58,827 bases of DNA. Source: Kitasatospora sp. MAP5-34 (GTDB lineage Bacteria; Actinomycetota; Actinomycetes; Streptomycetales; Streptomycetaceae). The stretch is from the NCBI RefSeq assembly GCF_029894335.1, contig NZ_JARXZC010000045.1, positions 1-58,827 on the forward strand. Reading direction: 5' to 3'. Below, in pieces: positions 28,841-36,767 of the stretch. The notes below the pieces were generated by a model. The model worked only from the letters and a program-made list of their open reading frames with translations. It had not been told where the DNA came from and did no database searches. Each line of letters begins with the position of its first letter. The first letter of the stretch is position 1. The translations under genes and the position numbers were made by a program.

Positions 28841-30606
28841 GGGTGCTGTACTCCTCGGGTTCCTCGCGGGACCGAGGCGTGCGCGATGGCCTCGCGCAGC
28901 ACCTCGCGGTCGTCGAAGGGGCGGATCTCGTCTCGTACGTACTGGCCCAGCTCGTGGCCCTTGCCCGCGACCAGCACGGTGTCCCCGGCGTGCGCGCGGG
29001 CGACGGCGAGGGCGATCGCCTCGGCGCGGTCCGGGACGGCCAGGACCTCGCCGCGCTCTGCCTCGGGCACCTCGGCGGCGCCCGTCAGCATGGTGGCGAG
29101 GATCGCCAGGGCGTCCTCGGAGCGCGGGTTGTCGCTGGTCAGCAGGGCGGTGTCGGCGAGCCGGGCGGCGATGGCACCCATCGGGCCGCGCTTGAACGGG
29201 TCCCGGTCGCCGCCGCAGCCGACCACCACGTGCAGCCGGCCCTTGGTGACCTCGCGGAGCGACTCCAGGACGGCCTTCAGCGCGTCCGGCTTGTGCGCGT
29301 AGTCGACCACGGCCACGTACGACTGCCCGGCGTCCACCCGCTCCAGCCGCCCGGGCACGCCCGGCACCGAGGCGACCCCGGCGACGGCAGCCTCCAGCGG
29401 CACCCCGGCGCTGACCAGGGCGGTGATCGCGCCGAGCGCGTTGGAGACGTTGAACGGGCCCGGCAGCGGCACCGAGGCGTAGGCGGCGAGGCCGGCCGGG
29501 CCGTTGACGCGGAAGGTCGAGCCGGTCGGGCCGAGCTGGACGTCGGTGGCCCGCCAGTCGGCCGCCGGGTCGCCCTTGGCGGAGAAGGTGGTGATGGCGA
29601 TCGGCGCCTCGGCGGCCAGCCTGCGGCCGTACGCGTCGTCCAGGTTGGCGACCCCGCGCTTCGCCCGGTCGGGCTGGAAGAGCTTGGCCTTCGCCAGGTA
29701 GTAGTCCTCCATGTCCGGGTGGAAGTCGAGGTGCTCCGGCGTGAGGTTGTTGAACAGCGCGACGTCGTACTCGACCCCGTCGACCCGGCCGAAGACCAGC
29801 GCGTGGCTGGAGACCTCCATCACCACCGCGTCCGCGCCGCGCTCGCGCATCACCGCGAGGACGGCGTGCAGGTCGGTGGCCTCGGGGGTGGTCCGCTCGC
29901 TCTTGATCCGCTCCTCGCCGACCCGCATCTCGACGGTGCCGATCACCCCGGGCAGCAGGCCGGCGGCGCGCAGGCCGCCCTCGACCAGGTACGCGGTGGT
30001 GGTCTTGCCGTTGGTGCCGGTCAGCCCGATGGTGAGCAGCTGCTCGCTGGGACGGCCGTAGAGGACGGCGGCCAGCCGGCCCATCTCGGCACGCGGGCTC
30101 TCCACCACCAGCAGCGGCGCACCGCAGTCGGCGGCGGTCTCGGCCCCCACCGGGTCGGTGAGCACCGCGACGGCACCCTGCGCGACGGCCTGCGCGGCGA
30201 AGCGCGCGCCGTGGACGTTGGCACCACCGAACGCCACGTACACGTCGCCGGGGCGCACGGCCCGGGAGTCATGGGTGATGCCGGTGACCTGCCCGCTCGT
30301 GCTGTCCTCGCTCGCCGCCGGGCGCTTTGACCCGGTGTCGGCACTCCTCGCTCCAACGCTCCTACGTCGCTCGTCGCTCGTCGCTTTCGACACCGGCGCG
30401 CCCTTTGGCTCGCGAGGGGGGACGGGCTCGAGGCCCAGCAGTCGGGCCACCTCGGCCAGCGGCGTCACAGCCGGGCTGCTCGGTCGGGGCGGAGTCGCGG
30501 AGATTTGATCGGGTTTCGGCACGGCGGGCAGGCTATCGGCCGAAGGGGTCCCAGGGCCAAACCGGGCCAAGGTGACAGGGTTCACAGGGCGGGCGGCGTC
30601 GCTCAT
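28837..30606 (-). CDS. murE: UDP-MurNAc-L-Ala-D-Glu:diaminopimelate ligase MurE
   Basis: 589 residues, ATG 30606 sharing its A with the ftsI stop (TGATG). It adds diaminopimelate. GLTGTNGKTTTAYLVEGG carries the P-loop (197-204), with MEVSSHALVFGRVDGV and NLTPEHLDFHPDMEDYY after it; SDNPRSED is the DAP-selecting loop. The first 105 residues are unusually long and low in complexity: the Mur domain proper begins near VTGITHDSRAVRPGD (106-120). Residues about 65-93, rich in Arg/Ser/Lys, are encoded by an 84-base palindromic repeat also found outside genes at 56946. Confidence 0.95.
   Translation of the reverse strand: MSDAARPVNPVTLARFGPGTPSADSLPAVPKPDQISATPPRPSSPAVTPLAEVARLLGLEPVPPREPKGAPVSKATSDERRRSVGARSADTGSKRPAASEDSTSGQVTGITHDSRAVRPGDVYVAFGGANVHGARFAAQAVAQGAVAVLTDPVGAETAADCGAPLLVVESPRAEMGRLAAVLYGRPSEQLLTIGLTGTNGKTTTAYLVEGGLRAAGLLPGVIGTVEMRVGEERIKSERTTPEATDLHAVLAVMRERGADAVVMEVSSHALVFGRVDGVEYDVALFNNLTPEHLDFHPDMEDYYLAKAKLFQPDRAKRGVANLDDAYGRRLAAEAPIAITTFSAKGDPAADWRATDVQLGPTGSTFRVNGPAGLAAYASVPLPGPFNVSNALGAITALVSAGVPLEAAVAGVASVPGVPGRLERVDAGQSYVAVVDYAHKPDALKAVLESLREVTKGRLHVVVGCGGDRDPFKRGPMGAIAARLADTALLTSDNPRSEDALAILATMLTGAAEVPEAERGEVLAVPDRAEAIALAVARAHAGDTVLVAGKGHELGQYVRDEIRPFDDREVLREAIAHASVPRGTRGVQHP
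30329..30412. repeat. 84-nt palindromic repeat inside murE coding sequence
   Basis: It is identical in length to the intergenic copy at 56946-57029 and differs at 10 of 84 positions by direct comparison (88% identity). Terminal arms ggtgtcg (30333-30339) and cgacacc (30387-30393 region) can pair. The paired T-A in this copy is C-G in the other, a compensatory change. Length is divisible by three and the murE frame stays open through it. Confidence 0.85.
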
Positions 30607-32663
30607 CAGGGCTTCCAGTCCACGGGCAGATTCGGCGCCTCGCTGCCGCTGGGCGCGACCTGGAGGGTCTTCAGTGCGAACTCCATCACCTGCTTGAACA
30701 CCGGACCGCAGAGCTGGCCGCCGAAGTGGCCGTTGACCGGGTCCTGGATCACGCAGGAGACCGTCACCCGGGGCGCCTCGGCCGGGGCGAAGCCGATGAA
30801 CGAGGCGGTGTAGCCCGAGTACTTGCCGGTCTTCGGGTCCACCCGGTTGGCAGTGCCGGTCTTCCCGGCCACCCGGTAGCCCGGGATCTGGGCCGTTCCG
30901 CCGGTGCCCTGCTCGTCGGTGACGACGGACTCCAGCATCTCGCCGAGGATCTTCGCGGTCTCCGGCTTGACCACCCGGGTCTGGGCGCCGGCCGGTTGGG
31001 GCACGTACCGACCGTCCGGCCCGGTGATGCCCGCCAGCAGGCTGGGCGCCACCCGGACGCCGCCGTTGGCGATGGTGGAGAACACCGAGGTCGCCTGCAG
31101 CGCGTTGACCGACAGGCCCTGGCCGAACGGGATGGTGAACTGCTGCGAGCCCTTCCAGTCCTCCGGCTTGGCCAGGATGCCCCTGGTCTCGCCGGGGAAG
31201 CCGATCCCGCTGAGCTGGCCGATGCCGAACCTGTGCAGGTAGTCGCCGAGCACCTGGTTGGCCTCCGGCTGGGTGTTGCCCAGGTGCTCGGCAGCCTCGA
31301 TGGTGCCGATGTTGGAGGACTTGGCGAGCACCCCGGCCAGCGTCAGGTACCAGGTCCCGTGGTCGACGTCGTCGTGGAACACCCGGTCCGAGCGCTGCAG
31401 CGTGTTCGGGACGGTGACGTGGGTGTCCCAGGCGGCCTTGCCGGTGTCCAGCACGGCGGCCATCGTCATCAGCTTCGCGGTGGAACCCGGCTCGTACGCG
31501 TCCTGGACGGCGGCGTTGCCGAGCTGGGAGGACTTCGCGCTCGACAGGTCGTTCGGGTTGAAGCCCGGCGAGGTGGCCATCGCCAGCACCTGGCCGGTCT
31601 TCACGTCCTGGACTATCACGTAGCCCTTCTCCGCCCCGGCGTTGGCCACCTGGTCGGTGATGGCCCGCTGGGCGGCCCACTGGATGTCCCGGTTGATGGT
31701 CAGCCGCAGGTCGGAGCCGGGGACGGGGGCCAGCTGGCTGCCGCCGCCGGCGTCCACCGTCCGGCCGCCCGCCGAGGCGTAGGTGGCCTTGCCGGCCGTG
31801 CCCGCCAGCTCGTGGTCGTACTGCAGCTCCAGGCCGCCGCTGCCGGCGCCGTCCGCGTTGACGAAACCGACCAGGTTGGCGGCCAGCCCGTCGGCCGGGT
31901 AGACCCGGCGGGTGCTGCCCTCGGCCGTGATCGCCAACAGCGGGTTGACGCACGCGGTGTCCAGGTACTGCCGACCGCCCCGGTCGGCGGGCTTGCCGAG
32001 CAGGGCCTTCTCGGTGCGGCAGGTCTGGCTGTCGACCTGCTTGCTGAGCGCCGTCCGCAGGTCGTTGATCTGCTTCTTGGCCTCCGGGGTCTGCCTGGGC
32101 GCCAGCATCGCCCACCTGGTCCTCGGGGTGTGCAGCGCGGCGGCCAGCTGCTCCTTGGTCCGCCCCAGGATCGGGGCGAGCAGCGCGGCGGCCTGTTCGG
32201 GCGCGTCCGGGAGGTGCGTCTTGTCGGGGGTGTAGGCCGTGGGGTCGGCGGTGATGTCGTAGGCGTCCACCGTGGTCGCCAGTACGACACCGTCGGAGGA
32301 CGTTATCGAGCCGCGTTCGGCCGGGAGCTTCTGCTCCACGTACTTGTTGGCGCCCGCCTCGGCGGCCAGCGAGTCGGAGTCGATCAGCTGGAGCTGGACC
32401 AGGCGCGCGCCGAACAGCGACAGGACCAGGGCGAGCGCGCCGGTGACCACCCGCAGGCGGCGGCGCGGATCGGCCAGTCTGATCGCGCGGGGCTGCGGCC
32501 GGGGAGCAGCCCGGGGCGCCGGGGGGCGGGGCCCCCGCGCAGGCCCGCGGCGAGGTTCCGCGCCGCGCTGCTGCGGCGTACGCGGGCGCTCGCCCGGTTT
32601 GCGCGCCGCTCCGGCCGCCGGTCTGCGTGGCGGCTGACGTGGCGGCTGACGTGGGGTGCTCAT
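30606..32663 (-). CDS. ftsI: Septal peptidoglycan transpeptidase FtsI (PBP3-type)
   Basis: 685 residues, ATG 32663 overlapping the upstream gene's stop (ATGA). A 65-residue Pro/Arg-rich cytoplasmic tail precedes the single membrane anchor (VVTGALALVLSLFGARLVQLQLI, about 72-94) and a dimerisation domain starting RGSITSSDGVVLATT. The transpeptidase triad is complete: S394-TAK (EPGSTAKLMT), S449-S-N and K601-TG. It crosslinks septal peptidoglycan with FtsW. The end overlaps murE by one base. Confidence 0.96.
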   Translation of the reverse strand: MSTPRQPPRQPPRRPAAGAARKPGERPRTPQQRGAEPRRGPARGPRPPAPRAAPRPQPRAIRLADPRRRLRVVTGALALVLSLFGARLVQLQLIDSDSLAAEAGANKYVEQKLPAERGSITSSDGVVLATTVDAYDITADPTAYTPDKTHLPDAPEQAAALLAPILGRTKEQLAAALHTPRTRWAMLAPRQTPEAKKQINDLRTALSKQVDSQTCRTEKALLGKPADRGGRQYLDTACVNPLLAITAEGSTRRVYPADGLAANLVGFVNADGAGSGGLELQYDHELAGTAGKATYASAGGRTVDAGGGSQLAPVPGSDLRLTINRDIQWAAQRAITDQVANAGAEKGYVIVQDVKTGQVLAMATSPGFNPNDLSSAKSSQLGNAAVQDAYEPGSTAKLMTMAAVLDTGKAAWDTHVTVPNTLQRSDRVFHDDVDHGTWYLTLAGVLAKSSNIGTIEAAEHLGNTQPEANQVLGDYLHRFGIGQLSGIGFPGETRGILAKPEDWKGSQQFTIPFGQGLSVNALQATSVFSTIANGGVRVAPSLLAGITGPDGRYVPQPAGAQTRVVKPETAKILGEMLESVVTDEQGTGGTAQIPGYRVAGKTGTANRVDPKTGKYSGYTASFIGFAPAEAPRVTVSCVIQDPVNGHFGGQLCGPVFKQVMEFALKTLQVAPSGSEAPNLPVDWKP

Positions 32664-33226
32664 CGCGGCGTACCTCCGGCCGGGGCTGACGGGCTGACCG
32701 GCGGCGCCGGGTCGATCTGCACGGTGCCGTCCCCGCCCGACGGGGCTGCCGAGGGCTGGGCGCCCGCTGCGGCAGGTGTCCCGCCGCTGGGCTTCGCCTG
32801 CTGCCAGAGGTCGGTGCCGGACCGCTTCACCGGCGAGTCGTCCTGCGCCTGGCCCGGCTTGCCCAGCACCTTGCCGTCGTCCTGGAGGAAGGCCGGGTCA
32901 CCACCGGGCACCATGCCCAGGTCGCGGGCCCGCCGCTCCAGCGCGTCGGGGGCCGAACCCTGGCTGATCTGCTGCTGGAGGGTCTGCTGCTGGTCGGTCA
33001 GCTCGGTGGTCTGCTTCTGCAGCCGGGAGAGTTCGAAGGTGCCCTCGTTCAGCGCGGTGTTGAGCATCAGCAGGCCGAGCAGCCCGCCCGAGAGCAGCGC
33101 CACCACCAGCACCACGAACGGCGCCCGACCCCGGCGGTACCGGGCCGCCGGTCGCACACTGATCCTGACCCTACCACCCTGCCCGGGGAGCACCTTGCTC
33201 CGTCGGACCCCTCCCGCCACCGGCAC
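32660..33226 (-). CDS. FtsL-like septum-formation membrane protein
   Basis: 188 residues. A basic N-terminus (RISVRPAARYRRGR) precedes one membrane segment (APFVVLVVALLSGGLLGLLMLNTAL, about 35-58) and a coiled coil (TFELSRLQKQTTELTDQQQTLQQQIS, about 62-90) with the motif RRARDLGMVPGG. This is the FtsL/DivIC plan. The remaining 80 residues form a Pro/Ala/Gly-rich tail. Position between rsmH and ftsI supports ftsL. The start codon is not certain, and the first 15 residues may not be translated. Confidence 0.85.
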   Translation of the reverse strand: MPVAGGVRRSKVLPGQGGRVRISVRPAARYRRGRAPFVVLVVALLSGGLLGLLMLNTALNEGTFELSRLQKQTTELTDQQQTLQQQISQGSAPDALERRARDLGMVPGGDPAFLQDDGKVLGKPGQAQDDSPVKRSGTDLWQQAKPSGGTPAAAGAQPSAAPSGGDGTVQIDPAPPVSPSAPAGGTPR

Positions 33227-33264
33227 TGCGCTCTCCCTCGCCCGTTCGTCCCCCGCCGACCTGA

Positions 33265-34233
33265 TCAGCCCCGGGAGGTGCTTCGGTCCCTGATCCTCTC
33301 CGCCACGCGCAGCCGCACGGGCGCGGCGCGCCGGTTCTCCTCGATCTCCGCCTCGGTGGCCAGCTCGGCCCCCCGGGTGAGCAGCTTCAGCCAGGGCTGG
33401 TGCTCCTCCGGGATGATCGGCAGGCCGGGCGGGGCGGTGTTGGTGGCACCGGCCGCGAAGTACTGCTTGACCAGCCGGTCCTCCAGCGACTGGTAGGACA
33501 TCACCACGACCCGGCCGCCGATCGCGATCGAGTCCAGCGCCGCCGGGATCGCCCGGTCCAGCACCTCCAGCTCGCCGTTGACCTCGATCCGCAGCGCCTG
33601 GAAGGTCCGCTTGGCCGGGTTGCCGCCGGTGCGGCGGGTGGCGGCCGGGATGGCGTTGCGTACCAACTCCACGAGACGCGCGCTGTTGGTGAACGGTTCC
33701 TTCTCCCGCTCGCGCAGGATCACCGAGGCGATCTTCCCGGCGAACCGCTCCTCGCCGTAGACCTTGAGAATCCGGGCCAGCTGGCCGTGCGTGTAGGTGT
33801 TCAGCACCTCGGCGGCGCTCAGACCCCGGGTCTGGTCCATCCGCATGTCGAGCGGCGCGTCCTGGGCGTACGCGAAGCCCCGCTCGGCCTCGTCCAGCTG
33901 CATCGAGGAGACGCCGAGGTCGAACAGGATGCCCTGGACCTTCGGGATGCCGAGGTCGGCCAGCACCTCGGGGATCTCGTCGTAGACGGCGTGCACCAGG
34001 GTGGCCCGCTCGCCGAAGCGGGCCAGCCGCTCACCGGAGAGCCTGAGCGCGACCGGGTCGCGGTCGACGGCGATCAGCCGGACCTCGGGGAACTGGGTGA
34101 GCAGTGCCTCACTGTGGCCGCCGAGCCCGAGCGTGGCGTCCACCACCACCGCGCCGGGCGCGGAGATCGCCGGCGCGAGCGCGTCGACGCACCGCTGGAG
34201 CATCACCGGGACGTGCTTGGGTGCGGTGCTCAT
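33265..34233 (-). CDS. rsmH: 16S rRNA m4C1402 methyltransferase RsmH (MraW)
   Basis: 322 residues, ATG 34233 with GAAGGG about eleven bases upstream. The N4-methylation of C1402 in 16S rRNA fine-tunes decoding. VPVMLQRCVDAL, SAM motif VVVDATLGLGGHSEALL, GILFDLGVSSMQLDEAERGFAY, PLDMRMDQTRG and the C-terminal HPSLED-equivalent YQSLEDRLVKQYF are family signatures. It is the first gene of the dcw operon here; mraZ, which normally precedes it, is missing. Confidence 0.96.
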   Translation of the reverse strand: MSTAPKHVPVMLQRCVDALAPAISAPGAVVVDATLGLGGHSEALLTQFPEVRLIAVDRDPVALRLSGERLARFGERATLVHAVYDEIPEVLADLGIPKVQGILFDLGVSSMQLDEAERGFAYAQDAPLDMRMDQTRGLSAAEVLNTYTHGQLARILKVYGEERFAGKIASVILREREKEPFTNSARLVELVRNAIPAATRRTGGNPAKRTFQALRIEVNGELEVLDRAIPAALDSIAIGGRVVVMSYQSLEDRLVKQYFAAGATNTAPPGLPIIPEEHQPWLKLLTRGAELATEAEIEENRRAAPVRLRVAERIRDRSTSRG

Positions 34234-34293
34234 TGCGCTGGGCGCCCTTCATTGGTGCGGATGGTTGCCCCACCAGGTCCAGTTGCACTCTCC

Positions 34294-34402
34294 AGGGGCG
34301 CGGGGCTCGGCTTGACGAACCGCGTGCGCGAAATTCGGAAGGCAACGGTCCGCAGCCTCCCGCCTCGCGCACGCGGTTTGTTAAACCGAGCCTCGCGCCC
34401 CT
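34294..34402. repeat. Palindromic GCGC-type repeat, copy 4 (largest)
   Basis: The 38-base arms aggggcgcggggctcggctt... (34294-34331) and the matching tcgcgcacgcggtttgttaa... (34365-34402) form one long imperfect hairpin with the ggaaggcaacggtccgcagcc inner segment seen in copy 1. It lies 60 bases upstream of rsmH, in the leader of the dcw transcript if the promoter at 34846 is correct. Confidence 0.85.
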
Positions 34403-34845
34403 GAGGTGGCTGATGGGTCTCAGGTCCATTTTGGACCACCCGCGGAGCGAAGCCGTACGCCGCCCGTGGTCCCCGCCCGCTCGCCTGGGGAAGGAGTGGC
34501 CGCCCGGCACCGGGGAAGGTGCGCCAGGAGGCACGGAGCGGGAGGAGGCCGCAGGCGGCGTACCGGCCGCACCGGTCAACCGGGAAGGCCCAGTTGACGA
34601 CCTGCGGCGGGTGTGCTCCACTGCGCCGCAACTCTATCGCGACCAGGTCCGCAGTCAATCGTCCGCGACGGCGCACCACCCGGGCGGAGGTACCGATCTC
34701 CGCAGGCCGGAGCAGTCGGCCCAGTCCTCGTCCCCTGGTCGGGCACACGCGCGTCCACCCTCGCGCGCGCCGGGCAAACCGGGACAGAAGGGACGACAGG
34801 CCCAATGCGCCGCTCACGCCCCGCTATGTGCTCCATCACACCGGC
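34403..34845. other. Long non-coding stretch upstream of rsmH
   Basis: No frame has coding-like composition. The best minus-strand frame (34576-34839, 87 codons) begins with GTG six bases after a TAATCT -10 but has only about 70% G+C at third positions, against more than 90% in neighbouring genes, and it has no recognisable motif. A 15-base palindrome ggtccattttggacc lies at 34423-34437. Confidence 0.5.
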
Positions 34846-34851
34846 AGATTA
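34846..34851 (-). promoter_or_regulatory. Candidate dcw/rsmH operon -10 element TAATCT
   Basis: TAATCT on the minus strand lies back to back with the carbonic anhydrase promoter. The same hexamer precedes metF. If used, it gives rsmH a leader of about 600 bases. Confidence 0.4.
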
Positions 34852-34888
34852 GGCACCCCCACCCTCACCACGGCGACCGAAATCCTAT

Positions 34889-34894
34889 TAGCGT
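34889..34894 (+). promoter_or_regulatory. Carbonic anhydrase -10 element TAGCGT (leaderless)
   Basis: TAGCGT is followed by seven bases and the ATG at 34902. There is no ribosome-binding site, so transcription probably starts at the A of ATG. Confidence 0.6.
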
Positions 34895-34901
34895 CATCGG
34901 T

Positions 34902-35444
34902 ATGACAGTGACCCCCGAGCGGCCCACGCCGACCGCCGCTGCCGATTCCCAGCCGCCGAGCATCATCGACCGGTTCGTCGACGCGAACCGCGCGTACGCG
35001 GTCGAGTTCCGCGACGGCGGGATGGACGCCCGCCCCGTCCAGCACGTCACCGTGGTCGCCTGCATGGACGCCCGGCTCGACCTGTTCGCCGCACTCGGTC
35101 TCGAACTGGGCGACGCGCACGTGATCCGCAACGCCGGCGGTGTGGTCACCGACGACACCATCCGCTCGCTCACCATCAGCCAGCGCGCCCTGGGCACCAG
35201 CTCGATCGCCCTGATCCACCACACCGGCTGCGGCCTGCTCGGCCTGACCGAGGACTTCCGCCGCGAACTGGAGCTGGAGGTCGGCCAGCGCCCGCAGTGG
35301 GCCGTCGAGTCCTTCGTGGACCTGGACGGCGACGTCCGGCAGTCGATGCAGCGCGTCCGCACCTCCCCGTTCCTGCTGCACACCGACGACGTCCGGGGCT
35401 TCGTCTTCGACGTCCACACCGGCCTGCTCCGCGAAGTCCTCTAG
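34902..35444 (+). CDS. Beta-class carbonic anhydrase
   Basis: 180 residues from ATG 34902; longer upstream reading is rejected because it crosses the promoter. The enzyme interconverts CO2 and bicarbonate. Zinc ligands are Cys54 in VVACMDARLD (with the Asp56-Arg58 dyad), His107 and Cys110 in LIHHTGCG. IRNAGGVVTDDTIRSLTISQRALGT and GFVFDVHTGLL match the short mycobacterial Rv1284 type from memory. It is transcribed divergently from rsmH. Confidence 0.93.
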   Translation: MTVTPERPTPTAAADSQPPSIIDRFVDANRAYAVEFRDGGMDARPVQHVTVVACMDARLDLFAALGLELGDAHVIRNAGGVVTDDTIRSLTISQRALGTSSIALIHHTGCGLLGLTEDFRRELELEVGQRPQWAVESFVDLDGDVRQSMQRVRTSPFLLHTDDVRGFVFDVHTGLLREVL

Positions 35445-35755
35445 CGAGGCGGCAAGGGCGCGAAGCGGAGCGTGCGCCGCCGTCACTCCCGGTTCAGCGC
35501 AGTTCGGCACGCCCCAGGACGTTGCCCGGGCCGACAGCAGCGGACCCGTCCGGGTGACTTCTGGCCACCCGACAGGGAAGAATGCGGCTGCAGGCCGGTC
35601 CCCGCACCACCTGGGACCGCCTGGCCGCACGACACCGTCCGCTGACGAATCTCCGTCCCCCCAAGGCTGGAACCGTACGGCGGACGGCCGCGTGATCGGG
35701 GTGGGGCCGGGCTCGCGACGAGGTCCGGCAGGAAACGGGCCATGGGAGCTATCGG
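35445..35755 (+). other. Intergenic region before the MoxR operon
   Basis: No credible gene was found. It should contain the promoter of the moxR-DUF58-transglutaminase operon, but no clear TANNNT/-35 pair stands out. GGGAG at about 35744 is the ribosome site for the GTG at 35756. Confidence 0.4.
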
Positions 35756-36766
35756 GTGACGACCTACAACGGACAGACCGCCGCAGTCGGAGCGGGCGCG
35801 CCGCGCCCGGCCGGACTGCACGAGCTCAGCGCGGTGGTCGAGCGCGTCCGCGACTCGGTCGAGAGTGTCATCGAGGGCAAGCCGGAGGCCGTCAGAATCG
35901 CGCTCACGGTGATGCTCGCCGAGGGCCACCTGCTGCTCGAGGACGTGCCGGGCGTCGGCAAGACCATGCTGGCCAAGGCGCTCGCCAGGTCGGTCGACTG
36001 CACGGTGCGCCGGATCCAGTTCACCCCCGACCTACTGCCCTCGGACGTCACGGGCACCAGCGTCTTCGACCAGAACCGCCGGGACTTCGAGTTCCGTCCG
36101 GGCGCGATCTTCGCGCAGATCGTGGTCGGCGACGAGATCAACCGCGCCTCGCCGAAGACCCAGTCCGCGCTGCTGGAGTCGATGGAGGAACGCCAGGTCA
36201 CCATCGACGGCACCACCCACCCGCTCCCCTCCCCGTTCATGGTGATCGCCACCCAGAACCCGGTGGAGATGGAGGGCACCTACCCGCTCCCCGAGGCCCA
36301 GCGCGACCGCTTCATGGCCCGGATCTCGATCGGCTACCCCAGCCCCGAGGCCGAGTTCCAGATGCTCGACCTGCACGGCGGTGCCAACCCGCTGGACGAC
36401 CTCCAGCCGGTCGCGCACGCCCACGACATCCTCAAGCTGATCGACGTCGTCCGCACGGTGCACGTCGCCGACGCCGTCCGCCGGTACGCCGTCGACCTGG
36501 TCGGCGCCACCCGCACCTCCCCGGAGCTGCGCCTCGGCGCCTCGCCCCGCGCCACCCTGCACCTGATCCGCGCTGCCCGCGCCGCCGCCGCGCTGGCGGG
36601 CCGCGAGTACGTGGTGCCGGACGACATCCAGGCGCTCGCCGTCCCCGTGCTGGCGCACCGGCTGCTGCCCACGGCCGAGACCCAGCTGAGCCGCCGCAGC
36701 GCCGAGCAGGTCGTCCTCGACCTGGTCGCCCGGCTGCCGATCCCCCGTCCGCAGGGGCGGATCTGA
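35756..36766 (+). CDS. MoxR-family AAA+ ATPase
   Basis: 336 residues, GTG 35756 behind GGGAG. Walker A LLEDVPGVGKTMLAKALA (about 60-77), Walker B GDEINRASPKTQSALLESMEE, sensor 1 FMVIATQNPVEMEGTYPLPEAQRDRF and the lid SPRATLHLIRAARAAAALAGREYV are present. MoxR ATPases act as chaperones for partner enzymes. Together with the following DUF58 and transglutaminase-like genes this is the common MoxR/DUF58/TgpA cassette. One base separates the stop from the next start. Confidence 0.95.
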   Translation: MTTYNGQTAAVGAGAPRPAGLHELSAVVERVRDSVESVIEGKPEAVRIALTVMLAEGHLLLEDVPGVGKTMLAKALARSVDCTVRRIQFTPDLLPSDVTGTSVFDQNRRDFEFRPGAIFAQIVVGDEINRASPKTQSALLESMEERQVTIDGTTHPLPSPFMVIATQNPVEMEGTYPLPEAQRDRFMARISIGYPSPEAEFQMLDLHGGANPLDDLQPVAHAHDILKLIDVVRTVHVADAVRRYAVDLVGATRTSPELRLGASPRATLHLIRAARAAAALAGREYVVPDDIQALAVPVLAHRLLPTAETQLSRRSAEQVVLDLVARLPIPRPQGRI

Positions 36767-36767
36767 G

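Noticed and set aside
28837..32115. A 1092-codon reading for murE
   Set aside because: The upstream half overlaps ftsI in another frame. The ATG at 30606, coupled to the ftsI stop, is the normal start.
34576..34839. An 87-codon minus-strand frame with GTG six bases after TAATCT
   Set aside because: Third-position G+C is near 70%, far below neighbours, and there is no motif; kept only as a candidate for ribosome profiling.
35483..35929. A 148-codon minus-strand frame before the MoxR gene
   Set aside because: It overlaps the start of moxR, has no motif and no ribosome site.
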